This document shows, piece after piece, positions 44,611-56,415 of a DNA stretch of 64,000 nucleotides. A program made the translations under genes and the position numbers. The notes below the pieces were generated by a model. It was not told where the DNA came from, searched no databases, and saw only the letters and a list, made by a program, of their open reading frames with translations. Position 1 is the first letter of the stretch; every line of letters begins with the position of its first letter. The stretch covers positions 255,156 through 319,155 of the forward strand of contig KV419403.1 in assembly GCA_001630475.1 (NCBI GenBank), written 5' to 3'. This stretch comes from Sistotremastrum niveocremeum HHB9708. Taxonomy: Eukaryota; Basidiomycota; Agaricomycetes; Sistotremastrales; Sistotremastraceae.

Positions 44611-45659
44611 ACAAATGATGCGCCCTCTGCAAGTAGTTCCATAAGTCAAGCAATTTTGGAACTCGGACACTTTTAGTACAAATTGTTAGTTTGTTGTTGT
44701 TAAAAAAATCTTTTAGCGTAGTCCGTGGTTCGTTGCTCTCACCCTGTTTTGATCTGCGTGTCAATTTTTCTGCTCGTTAATACACTGTTGAGTTATGGGT
44801 TGCGCTAAAATGGCCGATGTCCTTGCGTGACTTCAACGCCGGTCCCACAACAATCAGCTTAAACTAATCCTCAAGTCCGCAGCACTTAACATCCATTAGG
44901 GATAAACCGAGGCCAGAAAACTTCAATCACGCTTTGGATCGCTCAATAACCTGAAGAGGACTCACTCGCTCAGAAAAAAAAAGGATTAGATATAAATGGC
45001 TGGCGCAATAAAAGAATGGTCATATTTGTCTGGCTTCATGCAAAGGCAGAGGAAGCAGTACATGCTGGTCATCAGACAAAATCGGACTCGGTTTGTAACG
45101 GAAGCGCATACGGAGGATGACTCCGCTGGCTCCGTCCTGTCCCGACTCCCGACCATGGCTTACCGCTCAAAGTAGGGGTTCCCACGCACGAGATAACATG
45201 CGAGATAACATGAGTTATCTCGCGGACCTCAATCACGCTCTTTTGTAGGGCGTCTAAAATCTTCTCAATATTATCGTAGGAAGATATGAATATAAATGAT
45301 TATCTACCGTCTTTATACGATTAATTAATCGAGAGAGAAGCGCCAGGTAGCCCACTGCGAGATAACACGAGATAACATGTGACTGTGACCGCGCGTGACG
45401 CGTGCAAGGGCCGAGCTTGCTGCCCTAGTGAACCCCTGCGTGCGAGCTCTCAACGTCCAAAGTGCTGTCAAAAGTATATTGAGTCGTCTATAGTATCTAC
45501 CCTGTTCACTTTAGAAATTTAAAGCAGATTTATAGCCCATTAGCAACTGTACAAATAAAGAAATCAGCGATGGCTGGTCGAATAAATCCCGGAAGCATTA
45601 CACCAGTGTGTTATGGGCACGAAGAACTCACCACAAGATCGCTCAATAAGTGCTTGTCA
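44611..45659. other. Intergenic with GAGATAAC repeats
   Basis: No gene is seen. Between about 45175 and 45385 the word GAGATAACA occurs four times in one orientation and once as GTTATCTC. An AGGGGTTC word begins, and its complement GAACCCC nearly ends, the block (45173 and 45430). It may be a miniature element, but I could not find matching target duplications. Confidence 0.35.
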
Positions 45660-46439
45660 NNNNNNNNNNNNNNNNNNNNNNNNNNNNNNNNNNNNNNNNN
45701 NNNNNNNNNNNNNNNNNNNNNNNNNNNNNNNNNNNNNNNNNNNNNNNNNNNNNNNNNNNNNNNNNNNNNNNNNNNNNNNNNNNNNNNNNNNNNNNNNNNN
45801 NNNNNNNNNNNNNNNNNNNNNNNNNNNNNNNNNNNNNNNNNNNNNNNNNNNNNNNNNNNNNNNNNNNNNNNNNNNNNNNNNNNNNNNNNNNNNNNNNNNN
45901 NNNNNNNNNNNNNNNNNNNNNNNNNNNNNNNNNNNNNNNNNNNNNNNNNNNNNNNNNNNNNNNNNNNNNNNNNNNNNNNNNNNNNNNNNNNNNNNNNNNN
46001 NNNNNNNNNNNNNNNNNNNNNNNNNNNNNNNNNNNNNNNNNNNNNNNNNNNNNNNNNNNNNNNNNNNNNNNNNNNNNNNNNNNNNNNNNNNNNNNNNNNN
46101 NNNNNNNNNNNNNNNNNNNNNNNNNNNNNNNNNNNNNNNNNNNNNNNNNNNNNNNNNNNNNNNNNNNNNNNNNNNNNNNNNNNNNNNNNNNNNNNNNNNN
46201 NNNNNNNNNNNNNNNNNNNNNNNNNNNNNNNNNNNNNNNNNNNNNNNNNNNNNNNNNNNNNNNNNNNNNNNNNNNNNNNNNNNNNNNNNNNNNNNNNNNN
46301 NNNNNNNNNNNNNNNNNNNNNNNNNNNNNNNNNNNNNNNNNNNNNNNNNNNNNNNNNNNNNNNNNNNNNNNNNNNNNNNNNNNNNNNNNNNNNNNNNNNN
46401 NNNNNNNNNNNNNNNNNNNNNNNNNNNNNNNNNNNNNNN
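45660..46439. other. Assembly gap (780 N)
   Basis: A run of exactly 780 undetermined bases. Open frames that cross it are artefacts. Confidence 0.99.
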
Positions 46440-47441
46440 AAAGGGGTCCGGGGCAGCGCCCCGGGCGAAAAATGATAATTTGAGAGGACTAAAAGACCGG
46501 AATCACGTCAAATCTCTTTCGATGAATCTCCTGGCCCAGTTGGAGTCCATCCATGAATTTATTGAGCTCGAATTTTCCGCATATAGCCCATCCGAGCCTT
46601 CCTTGAGCCAGTCTTTTGGTGTATTCAAAGCCGCAAATGATACAATTTATTCTACGAAGAGATTAATGAGGTTTGGCTCATATAAAAGTAGTGAACCAAC
46701 GCAGTGACGGTAAGAAGATATAATGTTTACCTCCTTCACATGTTGAACCGCGCCGATAGGCGCGCGCGCGACAGCGTTTTAACTCAAAAAAATTGAAAAA
46801 ATCACTCCAGAATACATTCAAAACCATGTTTGAATTCGCATAATTATGTATGATTTGATAATGATCTTCACAGAAAATGCTACCGAAGTTCCCTTTATCT
46901 CTCTCCCTTTTCTTTCTTTTCCTTTCTTTTTCTCTTTCTTTTCGGGCCGAAATACCCCCTTCTTTGAGGGGAAAACCCCGACCCATGCACCTCCGGTTCA
47001 ATTATGGGTCGGCGACAAAATTTTCAAGCATAAACAGGGTCACCATGTACAAAGATGGTCTATACTACAAAAATAATCATGTATTCAAACTACATACCAC
47101 TTCCTCAACTGCACCGATACTAATGAGTAATATTATTTATCGCAGAAATATAAAAGTTGTGCAGTCCATGTACAATTGCGAGTTCTGCCGCAAACTCTGC
47201 CCCAGCTTTTTCCATGTCGATCATCTTGCCCACTATCACCTATCAAACAGCCACCGGCCTCGGAAAGCCTTCAAGAACTTGCCAAGGACGTTGCAAACGC
47301 ATGCTTTGGGGTGTTGATGATCATGATCACCAACAAATGCATCCGGAGAAGTCAGGTCAACGAAGTCGAAAGCGGAACACATTATTAGATCCCGTCAATG
47401 TTCATTCGAGCAGAGGAGGCTTCTCAGAGCGGAAGGTCCAA
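46440..47441. other. Intergenic right of the gap
   Basis: It starts with a GC-rich hairpin (46448-46464: CCGGGGC, loop AGC, GCCCCGG). A T/C-rich tract lies at 46895-46945. No gene is supported. Confidence 0.4.
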
Positions 47442-49360
47442 TCAGAATGTTGAAGTTGCTGATGACGGAATAAGTTCACATGCAGCCAGGGACCACGACA
47501 ACGCTGAGCTTACCAAACCATTGTCACTATGCCCATCGTCGGATGCCGTAAATGTTGCCTCCTATCATGCCATCAGCAATGGAACGATGGATCAATGAGC
47601 GACTCACTTTGGGGGATGGGAAGTAGGGTATCCCAGGAGACGACCCCTTTGATACTGGGCCAAGAGGACCGAGAGTTACGGTTGGGAGTGGCAAGGAATT
47701 CTCTGTAAATCTCTGTTGTTGCCGTGGTCTTGAATTTAACCTTCGACGTCGTCAGTGATATGTATATCCGATAAGTCCGAATCGCTTACGTGGCCAAAAG
47801 AGAATTTGCGTAGACTGGTTGAAGTACATTAGCATGAGAGGATTATTCATGTCGCACAGAAAAGGGAACGAACATTTGCTCAATAATTGATAGAGCGCCA
47901 AATAGGTCAAACTTTTCTCATAGGCGAGGAACTAGATGAAACCCCCGATCAGCTTTACGATTCTACGTCAACGATCGGATGCAAACTGACGAAGGTGAGG
48001 ATAAGGATGTCAGTGATACTTCATAATAGACACAAGTCAGCTGGAGGTTCCCAAGAAGCACGAAAGAATGCACCTCGTTATCAGTCCGTTGTTGATAGCG
48101 TAGATGGTCAGGGTGTTGAGGATGCTATCGGTCCTAACTCGCCGTGAGCAAAGGCGAGATTGAGAAAGAGAGAGACCGACTCACTTTTGGAATCCGTTTC
48201 TGGAATTTTGAAGATAATGGCATAAAGATGCCGTTATCAGGACATCAGTAGCAACGCCGAGTGCAAGGGACGCCGTCATTTCATCCTAGGTCCACAATTG
48301 TTAGATGTCGAACACGTCGGATTTCATTCGAGTCATTACCTTGATCTTGAGATGGAACAAGTCAAAGGGTTTTAGCCAGAACCTTCCAACAGTTCCGTCA
48401 ATCAATTTCCAACGAACAGCATCCACAAGCTTACCAGCGTATCGTTATGACTATAGTTTGACGCCGTCAGCATTGCCACAAATAGGAGAGAGGTACGCTC
48501 ACCAAGACCTAAAGCTGCAAGAATATATCAGACGGTCAATTCTTCGCGAAGGGAGTATATGACCGTACCCAATCTGGCCATGACAAAGAAGGACTGCGTG
48601 TTCGTGAGTTGGATGTTTAAACGGTACGCATATTATGCCTACCACGACGGCGCACAAGATGCGGTTCTTGTTGCTTACTGTAGCGCAAATTAGATTGACC
48701 AGCGAGTTGAGACAATGATACATACAATGATAGATCCGATGGACGAAGAAAATGTCGACGAGCAACACGATAAGAGACTGGCGCCGAATTAGGGACGGTA
48801 TGCTTCGATACAAGACCTATACTTACTGTGACAACAACTGTGAGCTACACTGCTTCAGATCAACTTCTGCACTCAATCCAAGAAACGTACATCAATAGAC
48901 CTGCCAATTCATGAGACTTGTGCATCTGCTGGAAGAATAACAACGCACCAAGTTGCCAGAAGGTTTTGCGGGGCTTCAGAGAAATGGAGGATGAGATAAA
49001 TGTAGATGAAATGCCAGGTCAAGGCAACGTGCAAGGATTCCAATAACCTTTGGACTAATCAACTCTGACCAAAACAGTCTCGCACTGCAAACTCACCAAA
49101 CCGCCCACACCTTGGGATAACATTAGACCGGAACACGAATTGACATATATGATTCTTACCAGCAGTTTCAAAGGGATCCTATCCTTCTCAAAGTTCCGAA
49201 TGTATACCAGCATTTGGAAGGATGTTAAGCCATATAGTCTAGAACGAAAGTTAGGCCACGGCTGCTTTTCAGTATAGACCACGGACGCAGATGATGCAAA
49301 GACTCCAAGAAACATCGCGCCCAGGGTAGAGTCCACCGAGTGCATAGGTTGTAAAGACAT
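47442..49360 (-). CDS. Multi-pass membrane protein, DUF6534-like (1)
   Basis: Many short exons. The start MSLQPMHSVDSTLGAMFLGV is followed by LYGLTSFQMLVYIRNFEKDR and IPLKLLV. Later come membrane segments around 48499-48813, ASLALGVATDVLITASLCHY, LNTLTIYAINNGLITR, LALYQLLSK and YANSLLATLNSR, then a hydrophilic tail. These blocks, especially the LGxxxDxLITxSLC and YANSLLATLN motifs, are those of the agaricomycete DUF6534 seven-helix family, for which no function is established. Exon junctions and the last exon are approximate. It is divergent from a paralogue at 50673. Confidence 0.7.
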
Positions 49361-50672
49361 GACGAACTTGAATAGCAGTTGCCCGGTAGGTGCGTCACCG
49401 TGCGTGAGATGGGTCGGGAGGCAGCACGGGAACCAAGCAACGGGAAAGAGTGAGTTCTTATCTCAAGAACGGCATGATCCACCGATGTCGATTGAGGATT
49501 GATTCCGGCCTATTTCAAGACCGAAAAGGTAATCGATTGAATGCCTCAGCATCTCTGAGATCGGCTCAGACAGGGATAACTTGAACGGTATTGAAATCCC
49601 GAAACGCTCGTTTGAGACCGGTGAAGTGGGGTAGTGTAAGGCTGCGTCCTGTTAGGTCGATCACCCAATAGACCGAAGGCTGTTCAGAGCGGTTGGCCAT
49701 CAAGCTACATCAAGGTACGTGCAACAACGTGTAACCCAATTGATGCGGAGGCGTGATGAAAATCCGGTTTGACAATGCGGCTCGGAGGGTTTGCTGGATT
49801 TCACAATCGTGAATCTCAGAGGTTCGAATATTGGAAGGCCAGAATGGCTCTACGAAGTCAACGAGAGGCTTCTCTCTTCCCTAAGACGAAAAATTCTTGA
49901 AATTTCTCCCGAATTTTCTAGCCGCCGTGAACGAGATCGGTGTTTACGGGACAAGAATGCTGGGCGCTTATCAGAAGACTCCGAAGCTCCGAAGAGCCGA
50001 GCACTGACCAGTTTCCCACGGAATCCTGCTCACTCCGGTGATTCTGCATAAGTGATGCTACTGGAATCGTTATCTGGTCCGGGGACTTTTCACTTCACAA
50101 GACTTAAAACTTTCGTCACAATCAAGCAAGACTGCATCGGTTGTTCAGTGACTCAATATGACTGACAACTTTTCGATTCGCGACAGAAGCGGACCACCAG
50201 ACGCACCTCATTTGCACCAACCAGTAGACTAATCCAGCCCATGGAACTCTTAAAGCATTTATCTTGTCCTAGGCAGATTCCCAGCATCATGCATTGATTT
50301 CAATCTATAACACCCGAGCTCCTTGAGATTTATCCCTGCCAGTGGTAGTCGCGTCACCATGGGTTTGATCATCTTGATGAGCGTGGACGGAATGATGCGA
50401 GTGGCGATGACAATTTCCAAGGTACAATCGTCAACCGGTGTAATTCGGGGAGACTGAGACTGTCCATTGTATTCCTGAAGAGATTGAAATGTTTAAGCGG
50501 ACGAATCTCGCCAGGACCAAACCCAAATTCCATGCACCAAAGCTATGCTGTTCCGAGACTTCGGTGATGTTGTCGAGGCTGAAGATCATTGAAATGAAAC
50601 CTCCTTCATTAATCCGCCTCGGGATTGCTCCTCTATACCCACTACGACCATCCACCTGTTTATTCCTTTCAC
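49361..50672. other. Intergenic between divergent DUF6534-like paralogues
   Basis: A 1.3-kb stretch with no supported gene. The 86-aa plus frame at 49791-50051 is rich in Arg and Ser and looks accidental. Promoters of both genes lie here. Confidence 0.35.
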
Positions 50673-52639
50673 ATGACTTCGTTTTCGTTGGAGGGCACGT
50701 TCGGAGTGGTGTTAATCGGTGTTCTCACATCATCAATGTCAGTACATATGGCATCCGTGTTTTCTTTCCTCTCAAAAAATATACCAGTCTTTACGGCTTC
50801 ACGACTTTCCAGTCCCTTGCATACTTTCGCAACGCACACCAAGAACCATGGCACATCAAGGTCTTGGTCAGAAACTGTTGCTCTCTATGAATCCTTCCAT
50901 ACTGACTATATTGTGTTGATACAGGTGTTTCTAGTCTGGTACGTTGGGCCCTCCGAGCATAGCCATGTCATCATGACCGAAAATGCTATTAGGACACTAG
51001 ATACAGTGCATGTGGCCATCTCGGGCCAATTTATCTACAGCTATCTCATCAGTCATCACGCCAATTTTCTTTCTCTACTTGTTGTTGAATGGTGCGTATA
51101 CTGTAAAACAATTTTGTCTCGAAGTTGAACGATTCTCTAGGTCGGTCAATGTACGTTCTACCTTCACCACTGCCAGTGACCAGGCTATTCACACACACAC
51201 ACCCAGGTCGCAGTAGGCCTTACGGTGATCATAAAGCTTCTGGTCGGACTTTTCTTTATCAACCGAATACGTTTTTGTGAGTGAGGAATCTCACATGCGA
51301 CCGGGGGTGTCTCATCGAGCGTGTAGTGGGAAACAACAATTATGTCTTTTGTTTGGCGTTGGTGAGGATCCCGCCAGAGTCTAGGTTTTGTCAGCCTGAT
51401 ATCTCTTTAGTTAGTTTGCGAACTGTCTCACTTCTGTGAGTACTTCATTCCCAACTTCGGTGCAATCCTGATTGAGTGACCCCCAATGCTCAGCCGTGGG
51501 GATGGGTCAGTGTTCTATTCGTTCAAACCCTGATTTTTGTTGATCTTTTCGCTCAGCTGTATCAATAACATCGTGAGAATAACGTGGCCCCTTCTTGGTC
51601 TGGCCTGACTGATCTCCAATTCCAAGGTTTCGCTATGAATTCTTTACAACGCTTCAAGAGAAGGCCAAGGTAAGTTTTCGTAAGTTATTCCGAGCGAAGC
51701 AATATCTTGAGCATCGCTTAGGGATTGATAATGGCGGGCCTAATACTCGGAGCAGTAACAGATTCGATCATTACCTTCACCCTCTGCAATTATTCGAGAC
51801 GCAGCGCAATCATGGATAAGTGGTAATCTCTTGTTTTCATGGAAAGAAAGACGAGCATGCTTATTGATCCGCCAGGAACGATTCGTGGCCGGCCGTGGTG
51901 TCCGTTTTCATCGTTCATAATGGTGCCATCACAGGGTTAGTTTTATTCATCATGCTATCAGCGTCTTTTCACGATCTTCTCAGAATGACAGACATTATTT
52001 GCCTGATCTTGGTGAGCACCGGCCTGTATTTATCTTCCAGGTGTCTTAGTATTGATACCCTTCTTCAGTTCCTGGTGTTTCCGAACAGTTTCGCCTACGT
52101 CGCCCTATATCAACTATTGAGCAAATGTAAGTATCAAACTCGTGATATTATACAACGATTGGGCCTGACGAAGTGACATGTTCTAGTTTACGCTAACTCC
52201 CTTCTGGCAACGTGAGTATTCTTTTAAATCCTTTCTAATTCCTATGTATCTCTCATTGTGAACGCTTGTAGGCTCAATTCGAAGGCGGACATTGTTGCAA
52301 GCGAATCATCATGGGATGCTTCACACGGCGGGAATTCGATATTCAGACGTATTCCACGGATCGGAGGGAAGAGCATCAGAGTGGAAAGGGTAGGTGTCAT
52401 AAGCAGCTTGGTCTACGATTTGAGATTTCATCCGTCTCGCAGCACGACATGAAAGGACAGACGATGAGATCTGTATTAGGAAAACTTCCCGCGACAGTTG
52501 ATGTCTCATTAGCAGAGGTGGGTTGCGCGTATATTCCGACGAAGAATAATCACTGACTCGAAGGCTTATGCAGAGAATAACTGGGAGATGGGAAACTGTG
52601 GTGAAGAAGGAGCAGCTTCGAGAGATATCCTATGCATGA
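50673..52639 (+). CDS. Multi-pass membrane protein, DUF6534-like (2)
   Basis: The start is MTSFSLEGTFGVVLIGVLTS. After an intron it continues LYGFTTFQSLAYFRNAHQEP and WHIKVLV. Then come LDTVHVAISGQFIYSYLISH, LTVIIKLLVGLFFINRI, LILGAVTDSIITFTLC, VFIVHNGAITGLVLFIM, FAYVALYQLLSK, and YANSLLATLNSKADIV. The order and motifs equal those of the minus-strand gene at 47442-49360. The hydrophilic tail ends ITGRWETVVKKEQLREISYA, with two introns in the last 400 bp. Internal junctions between 51150 and 51750 are uncertain. Likely plasma-membrane protein of unknown role. Confidence 0.72.
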
Positions 52640-53018
52640 AAACTTGAAGGACGCAGACGACCAGTCGATGAACATGTACTTGTAGTGTATATTTATTCTG
52701 ATTTATCGGCAAATATAACTTTTCATGTCGAGGATCGCAGACCCAGCTGGGCTATGCATGGCCAATGTCGTCGGGAGTTCTTTGAAGATGTTGCTGCCGA
52801 GTTGCTGCCGTCGTCTGCCGAGGAAAAGACTATTTGTCCTTTGTTTGCGCTGTTGCCTCAACAAGGAAAATCACTCTTTTCGATGCACCATGTGGACACT
52901 CGCGCGTTGTTCCTGATCTTCTATAGCTCAATTATGGCGGTGCAGTGTTATCATATCAGCGTCTACGAAATGGCTTCAAAGCCCTGCCCGCAGTTCCCTC
53001 GTTCTCTCTACGACCACC
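52640..53018. other. Intergenic, nothing recognised
   Basis: The 379 bp hold the end of the membrane gene and the arrestin promoter. A plus-strand frame running into the arrestin exon in another phase is a shadow. Confidence 0.35.
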
Positions 53019-54730
53019 ATGATGGAAACGGTCCCCGCCTACACGGCGGCACCATTGGCCCCCCCTCCTCCAGCGGCTCTTCCTCCATCGTATCAAGATG
53101 CTCCGCAGACTCAACGTCGAACATCCAGTAGCACAGCGGTGTTAGCAAACCCAGAGGCCCAATTCACGACGCATTCTTTCGAGTTTGTCGACGCGAAGAA
53201 CAAGCCTTGGGGATCTTTGAAGGTCCGAAGCCGCGCAAATGCGCCTGCAAAATTGCCTATATTCTTCGATGGCGATGATATTGCTGGAACCTTGGACATT
53301 GACCTGGCTAAACCTGAAAAGATTCACTCTATTACTGTCCAGGTGAGTACGTTCCGCGTTTACTTGTGAGAACATTCAGCTGAAGATGGGACTGTGCCTG
53401 CCCAGATATGTGGCAGGGTCACGAACGCGCAGGATAGGTCAAATTCCGCGTCTTCTGATACTGCGAGTTCGAATGCTCCGTTCCTCCTCTTTGAAAAAGT
53501 GCTATGGAATTCGAGCATGGGGAAGCCGCGCAATGTCGCCGAAGTGGGAGCTGGCGATGAGAGTCCTGTCACTGGGCCCTTTCAGGGCAAACTCGAGGGC
53601 AAATACTCTTGGTCATACAAATTCAACTTGCCAAGCACGGTGGAAGTACCCGTCGGGCGCGGGGATCAGAAAGAGACGCACCCTTTGCCCCCTCACTTCT
53701 CAGAATCCAGCGTGCAAGCTGTCTGCATATATGACATCTCATGCTCGATCAGGAGAGGCGTCATGAAGATGGAGACAAGGTCAGCGGTCCATTCATAAGA
53801 GTCCACATCTCAGTTCTCAACTTGCACAGCATAAAGCGTCAAATGGGTATCCTTCCTTCTCGGGTACCTCCACCACCTTCCCTATTACGACAGATTGCTT
53901 ATCAAGAGCAATCTCCTCTTTGCGGTCCCGAGATAGATCCGGAGGGATGGGAGACGCTCGAACCTGTCAGGTTTGAAGGGACGCTGTTCAATGTACAATC
54001 TTTCACGATGACATGCCGAGTGAGTAGATCACTGAATGCCTAAATCCTGAGTATATTCGATACTTATCATAACTGTAGTTGTCTCTAGCGAAACCAGTGA
54101 GCGCCAATATTCCATTCTTTGCAGAATTAGTAACTGAATCTTCGACGACAGCTGGTCTATACGAGAGGGTCCATTCTTCCCATGCGCCTTACATTGGCCA
54201 GTGAAAACAAACAAGCTCTTGACTTGCTCGGCACATCGGGAGCGCCGCAGGTCGCTCTTCTTCGCGTTATTCACGCCGGCAGAAAAGCCCAAACGAAAAC
54301 CAAGATGAAGACAACTAGGCAAAGCCACAGTCGCGTCGAGGGAATGGCGATCGCCTTTCCTGCACGCGAGAGCTCACCTAATGAATATACCAAGTGGCTC
54401 GATTTAGAACTGCCCTTGAGGCCGAATCTTCAGCCTGGCTTTGTATTCCAAGATCTGGTGATTAAAGTAAGTCAAACTCAGATGCTTCCAAAGATATTAA
54501 TCTGACTCGATTAGTACAACGTGGTTTTGCTTCCGTTTCAAACAGCGGGATTTGTTCCCTCTTCCAAGGAGCTTTTACAAACGCATCCTGTCGATATAGT
54601 TGTCAAGACCTCACCTTCAAGTCCACGGGCTATTTCATATGCTCCCGCTGGCTTGAAAGAGCCCCCCAAAGCGTCATATCCTGGATGGGAGGAGATTGAA
54701 AGATTCTCTGTCATTAGCGGCTTCGGCTAG
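53019..54730 (+). CDS. Alpha-arrestin-like protein with PPxY motif
   Basis: Exon 1 is 53019-53342, exon 2 starts at 53406, and later exons run to a TAG at 54730. Near the N-terminus LPPSYQDAP contains a PPxY motif, the docking site for WW domains of Rsp5/Nedd4 ubiquitin ligases. It is followed by an arrestin-N fold: FTTHSFEFVDAKNKPWGSLK, IFFDGDDIAGTLDIDL, FQGKLEGKYSWSYKFNLPST, VCIYDISCSIRRG. The C-lobe includes RFEGTLFNVQSFTMTC, SILPMRLTLAS, WLDLELPL and VLLPFQTAG. Fungal arrestin-related adaptors bring nutrient transporters to the ligase for endocytosis. The middle junctions (53750-54160) are approximate. Confidence 0.75.
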
Positions 54731-54964
54731 TTCTCGCGTCCACTTTCTGCTGTGTTCATTTCCAAGTCTAAAGTCATTTGTTTTCTTCGCTTTCAATATG
54801 TTGGGTGGGATTTCCTGTGTTCTACGATAGGTGTCGACTTGAATATAATATTTTTCTGGAGGATCGACCTCAGGTTTTCGGAGATGCAGTCCATAACGCC
54901 GGAACGCGATGACGGACCCGACGTTCGCTGACGTCGGAGCTCTGCATCATAAATTCTGCATGTG

Positions 54965-55914
54965 ATGAGCGACGACCAGATACCCAGAGCGTCGTTAGAC
55001 GTCAGCCACGTTCTCTGTGAGTTAGACTATTGAAAAAGTCGCAGGCTCTCATTGACCCGACTAGACGACGCGAACTCCCATGTCTCATTGGCGTTGGCGT
55101 TGATAACGCTGAGCCCTATCTTGATTATGGTCCGTCTATTCATGATCTCTGAAGGCTATTACTGAATGGTTGCTAGCCGGCATACGCGTCTGCCGCCTTA
55201 CTCACTCGGGAGCTTGTGATCATTGAAATGTGGCTCGGGCAGTTTGCTTGCGAAGGGGCAAATTGGATATTGAAGCGCATGATCAAACAGGAACGGCCTC
55301 TCGGTGCGTCATGGTCTTTGTACATGCTGTTTAATTCTGACAAGGTTTCGGATTTTGCGTCTAACGCAGAGAGTGCCGGACAAGGCTACGGCTTCCCTTC
55401 ATCACACAGCCAATACATGGGCTACTTCGCGACATTCTTATGCTGTCATTTCATTTTCCGACATCGATTCAGCTCATTAGGACACCCTTTCATCGATTTT
55501 ATCCGCACGTCTGCAGTCCATGCTATCATCATCACCTGGGCTGGCTTAGTCTGTTATTCAAGGTACGCCGATCACGATCTTCTAATCTCGTGGAGCGACA
55601 GTCCATAACTGACCCTGCATTTTAGATATCATCTAACATATCATACCGTCCCTCAGGTCATGTGGGGTGCTACTTTCGGCGTCATTCTAGGTGCAGCATA
55701 TTATGCTGTCTGCGAACTCCTACCCACTGCATACCCTAATTCCATATTTGGTCAATATCGGAGAGCATTGTTGGATAGTGTCGTGGCGAGCTGGTTTTTG
55801 ATCAGGGATAGTTGGGAAGTTTGGCCGGATGGTGGATACGATCAACAATGGCAGTCTTGGAAGATTCAATCTGTAGCACAAAACCAGACGAGACTAAAAG
55901 AGAAGACAAAGTGA
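54965..55914 (+). CDS. CAX4: Dolichyldiphosphatase (DOLPP1/CAX4 type)
   Basis: Five exons (54965-55016, 55065-55129, 55177-55303, 55370-55562, 55626-55914) give 241 aa in frame. The product reads SLDVSHVLYDANSHVSLALA, LITLSPILIMPAYASAALLT, NWILKRMIKQERP (phosphatase motif 1), GYGFPSSHSQYMGYF (motif 2, PSSH) and SRYHLTYHTVPQVMWG (motif 3). The QYMGYFATF wording is specific to dolichyldiphosphatases. The enzyme hydrolyses dolichyl pyrophosphate on the lumenal side of the ER so that the carrier can be reused in N-glycosylation. The 66-bp third intron lacks a stop in frame; removing it restores the ERP-x-GYGF spacing. The second intron has the donor GTCCGT. Confidence 0.9.
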
Positions 55915-56415
55915 TTACAATATTTTGGGCATGCATCACTGAGGTTTCCTTCATGGTTACTCTTTGAGAAGATGAAAGAACGTCGTTCCAGGCGGGAAAT
56001 GCCGAGTGCTCTCTTTCCAGGTCAACCTCCATGTGCCTTCCATTTTGGTTCGCCGGAATCATAATGGGCAATAAACTCAAGGGTCCCATAAAACAACACT
56101 GTCAGCTCGTATCGATCGATCTTGAAAGGGTCGAATACCATTGGAACCCCAGATCAACATTAATTTGCTTTCATGCGACGTCGGCCACTTTCGAAATTTC
56201 ATTCCAGGTGCTTATGGGAAGCCTAACTGAGAAGGACCCCTTGACATGTCTGAATTTATGAGACCGCCCATTGCTGTTCCTGAACCTTATTACCGCACCA
56301 TAACGCAGGGGTACTGCAAAGCAAAAATGCACGCCTATCTAACTCCACTATGTAAAGCCACAAAGCCGTCCGCTGCTTTGGCTTTCCAGCGTTCTCTTTC
56401 TCGTTTCTGTATCCT
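55915..56415. other. Intergenic, nothing recognised
   Basis: The 501 bp lie between dolichyldiphosphatase and the next membrane gene, on the same strand. Short frames only. Confidence 0.35.

Noticed and set aside
45570-46707. Long open frames (up to 364 aa) on the plus strand
   Set aside because: They consist almost wholly of the 780 undetermined bases.
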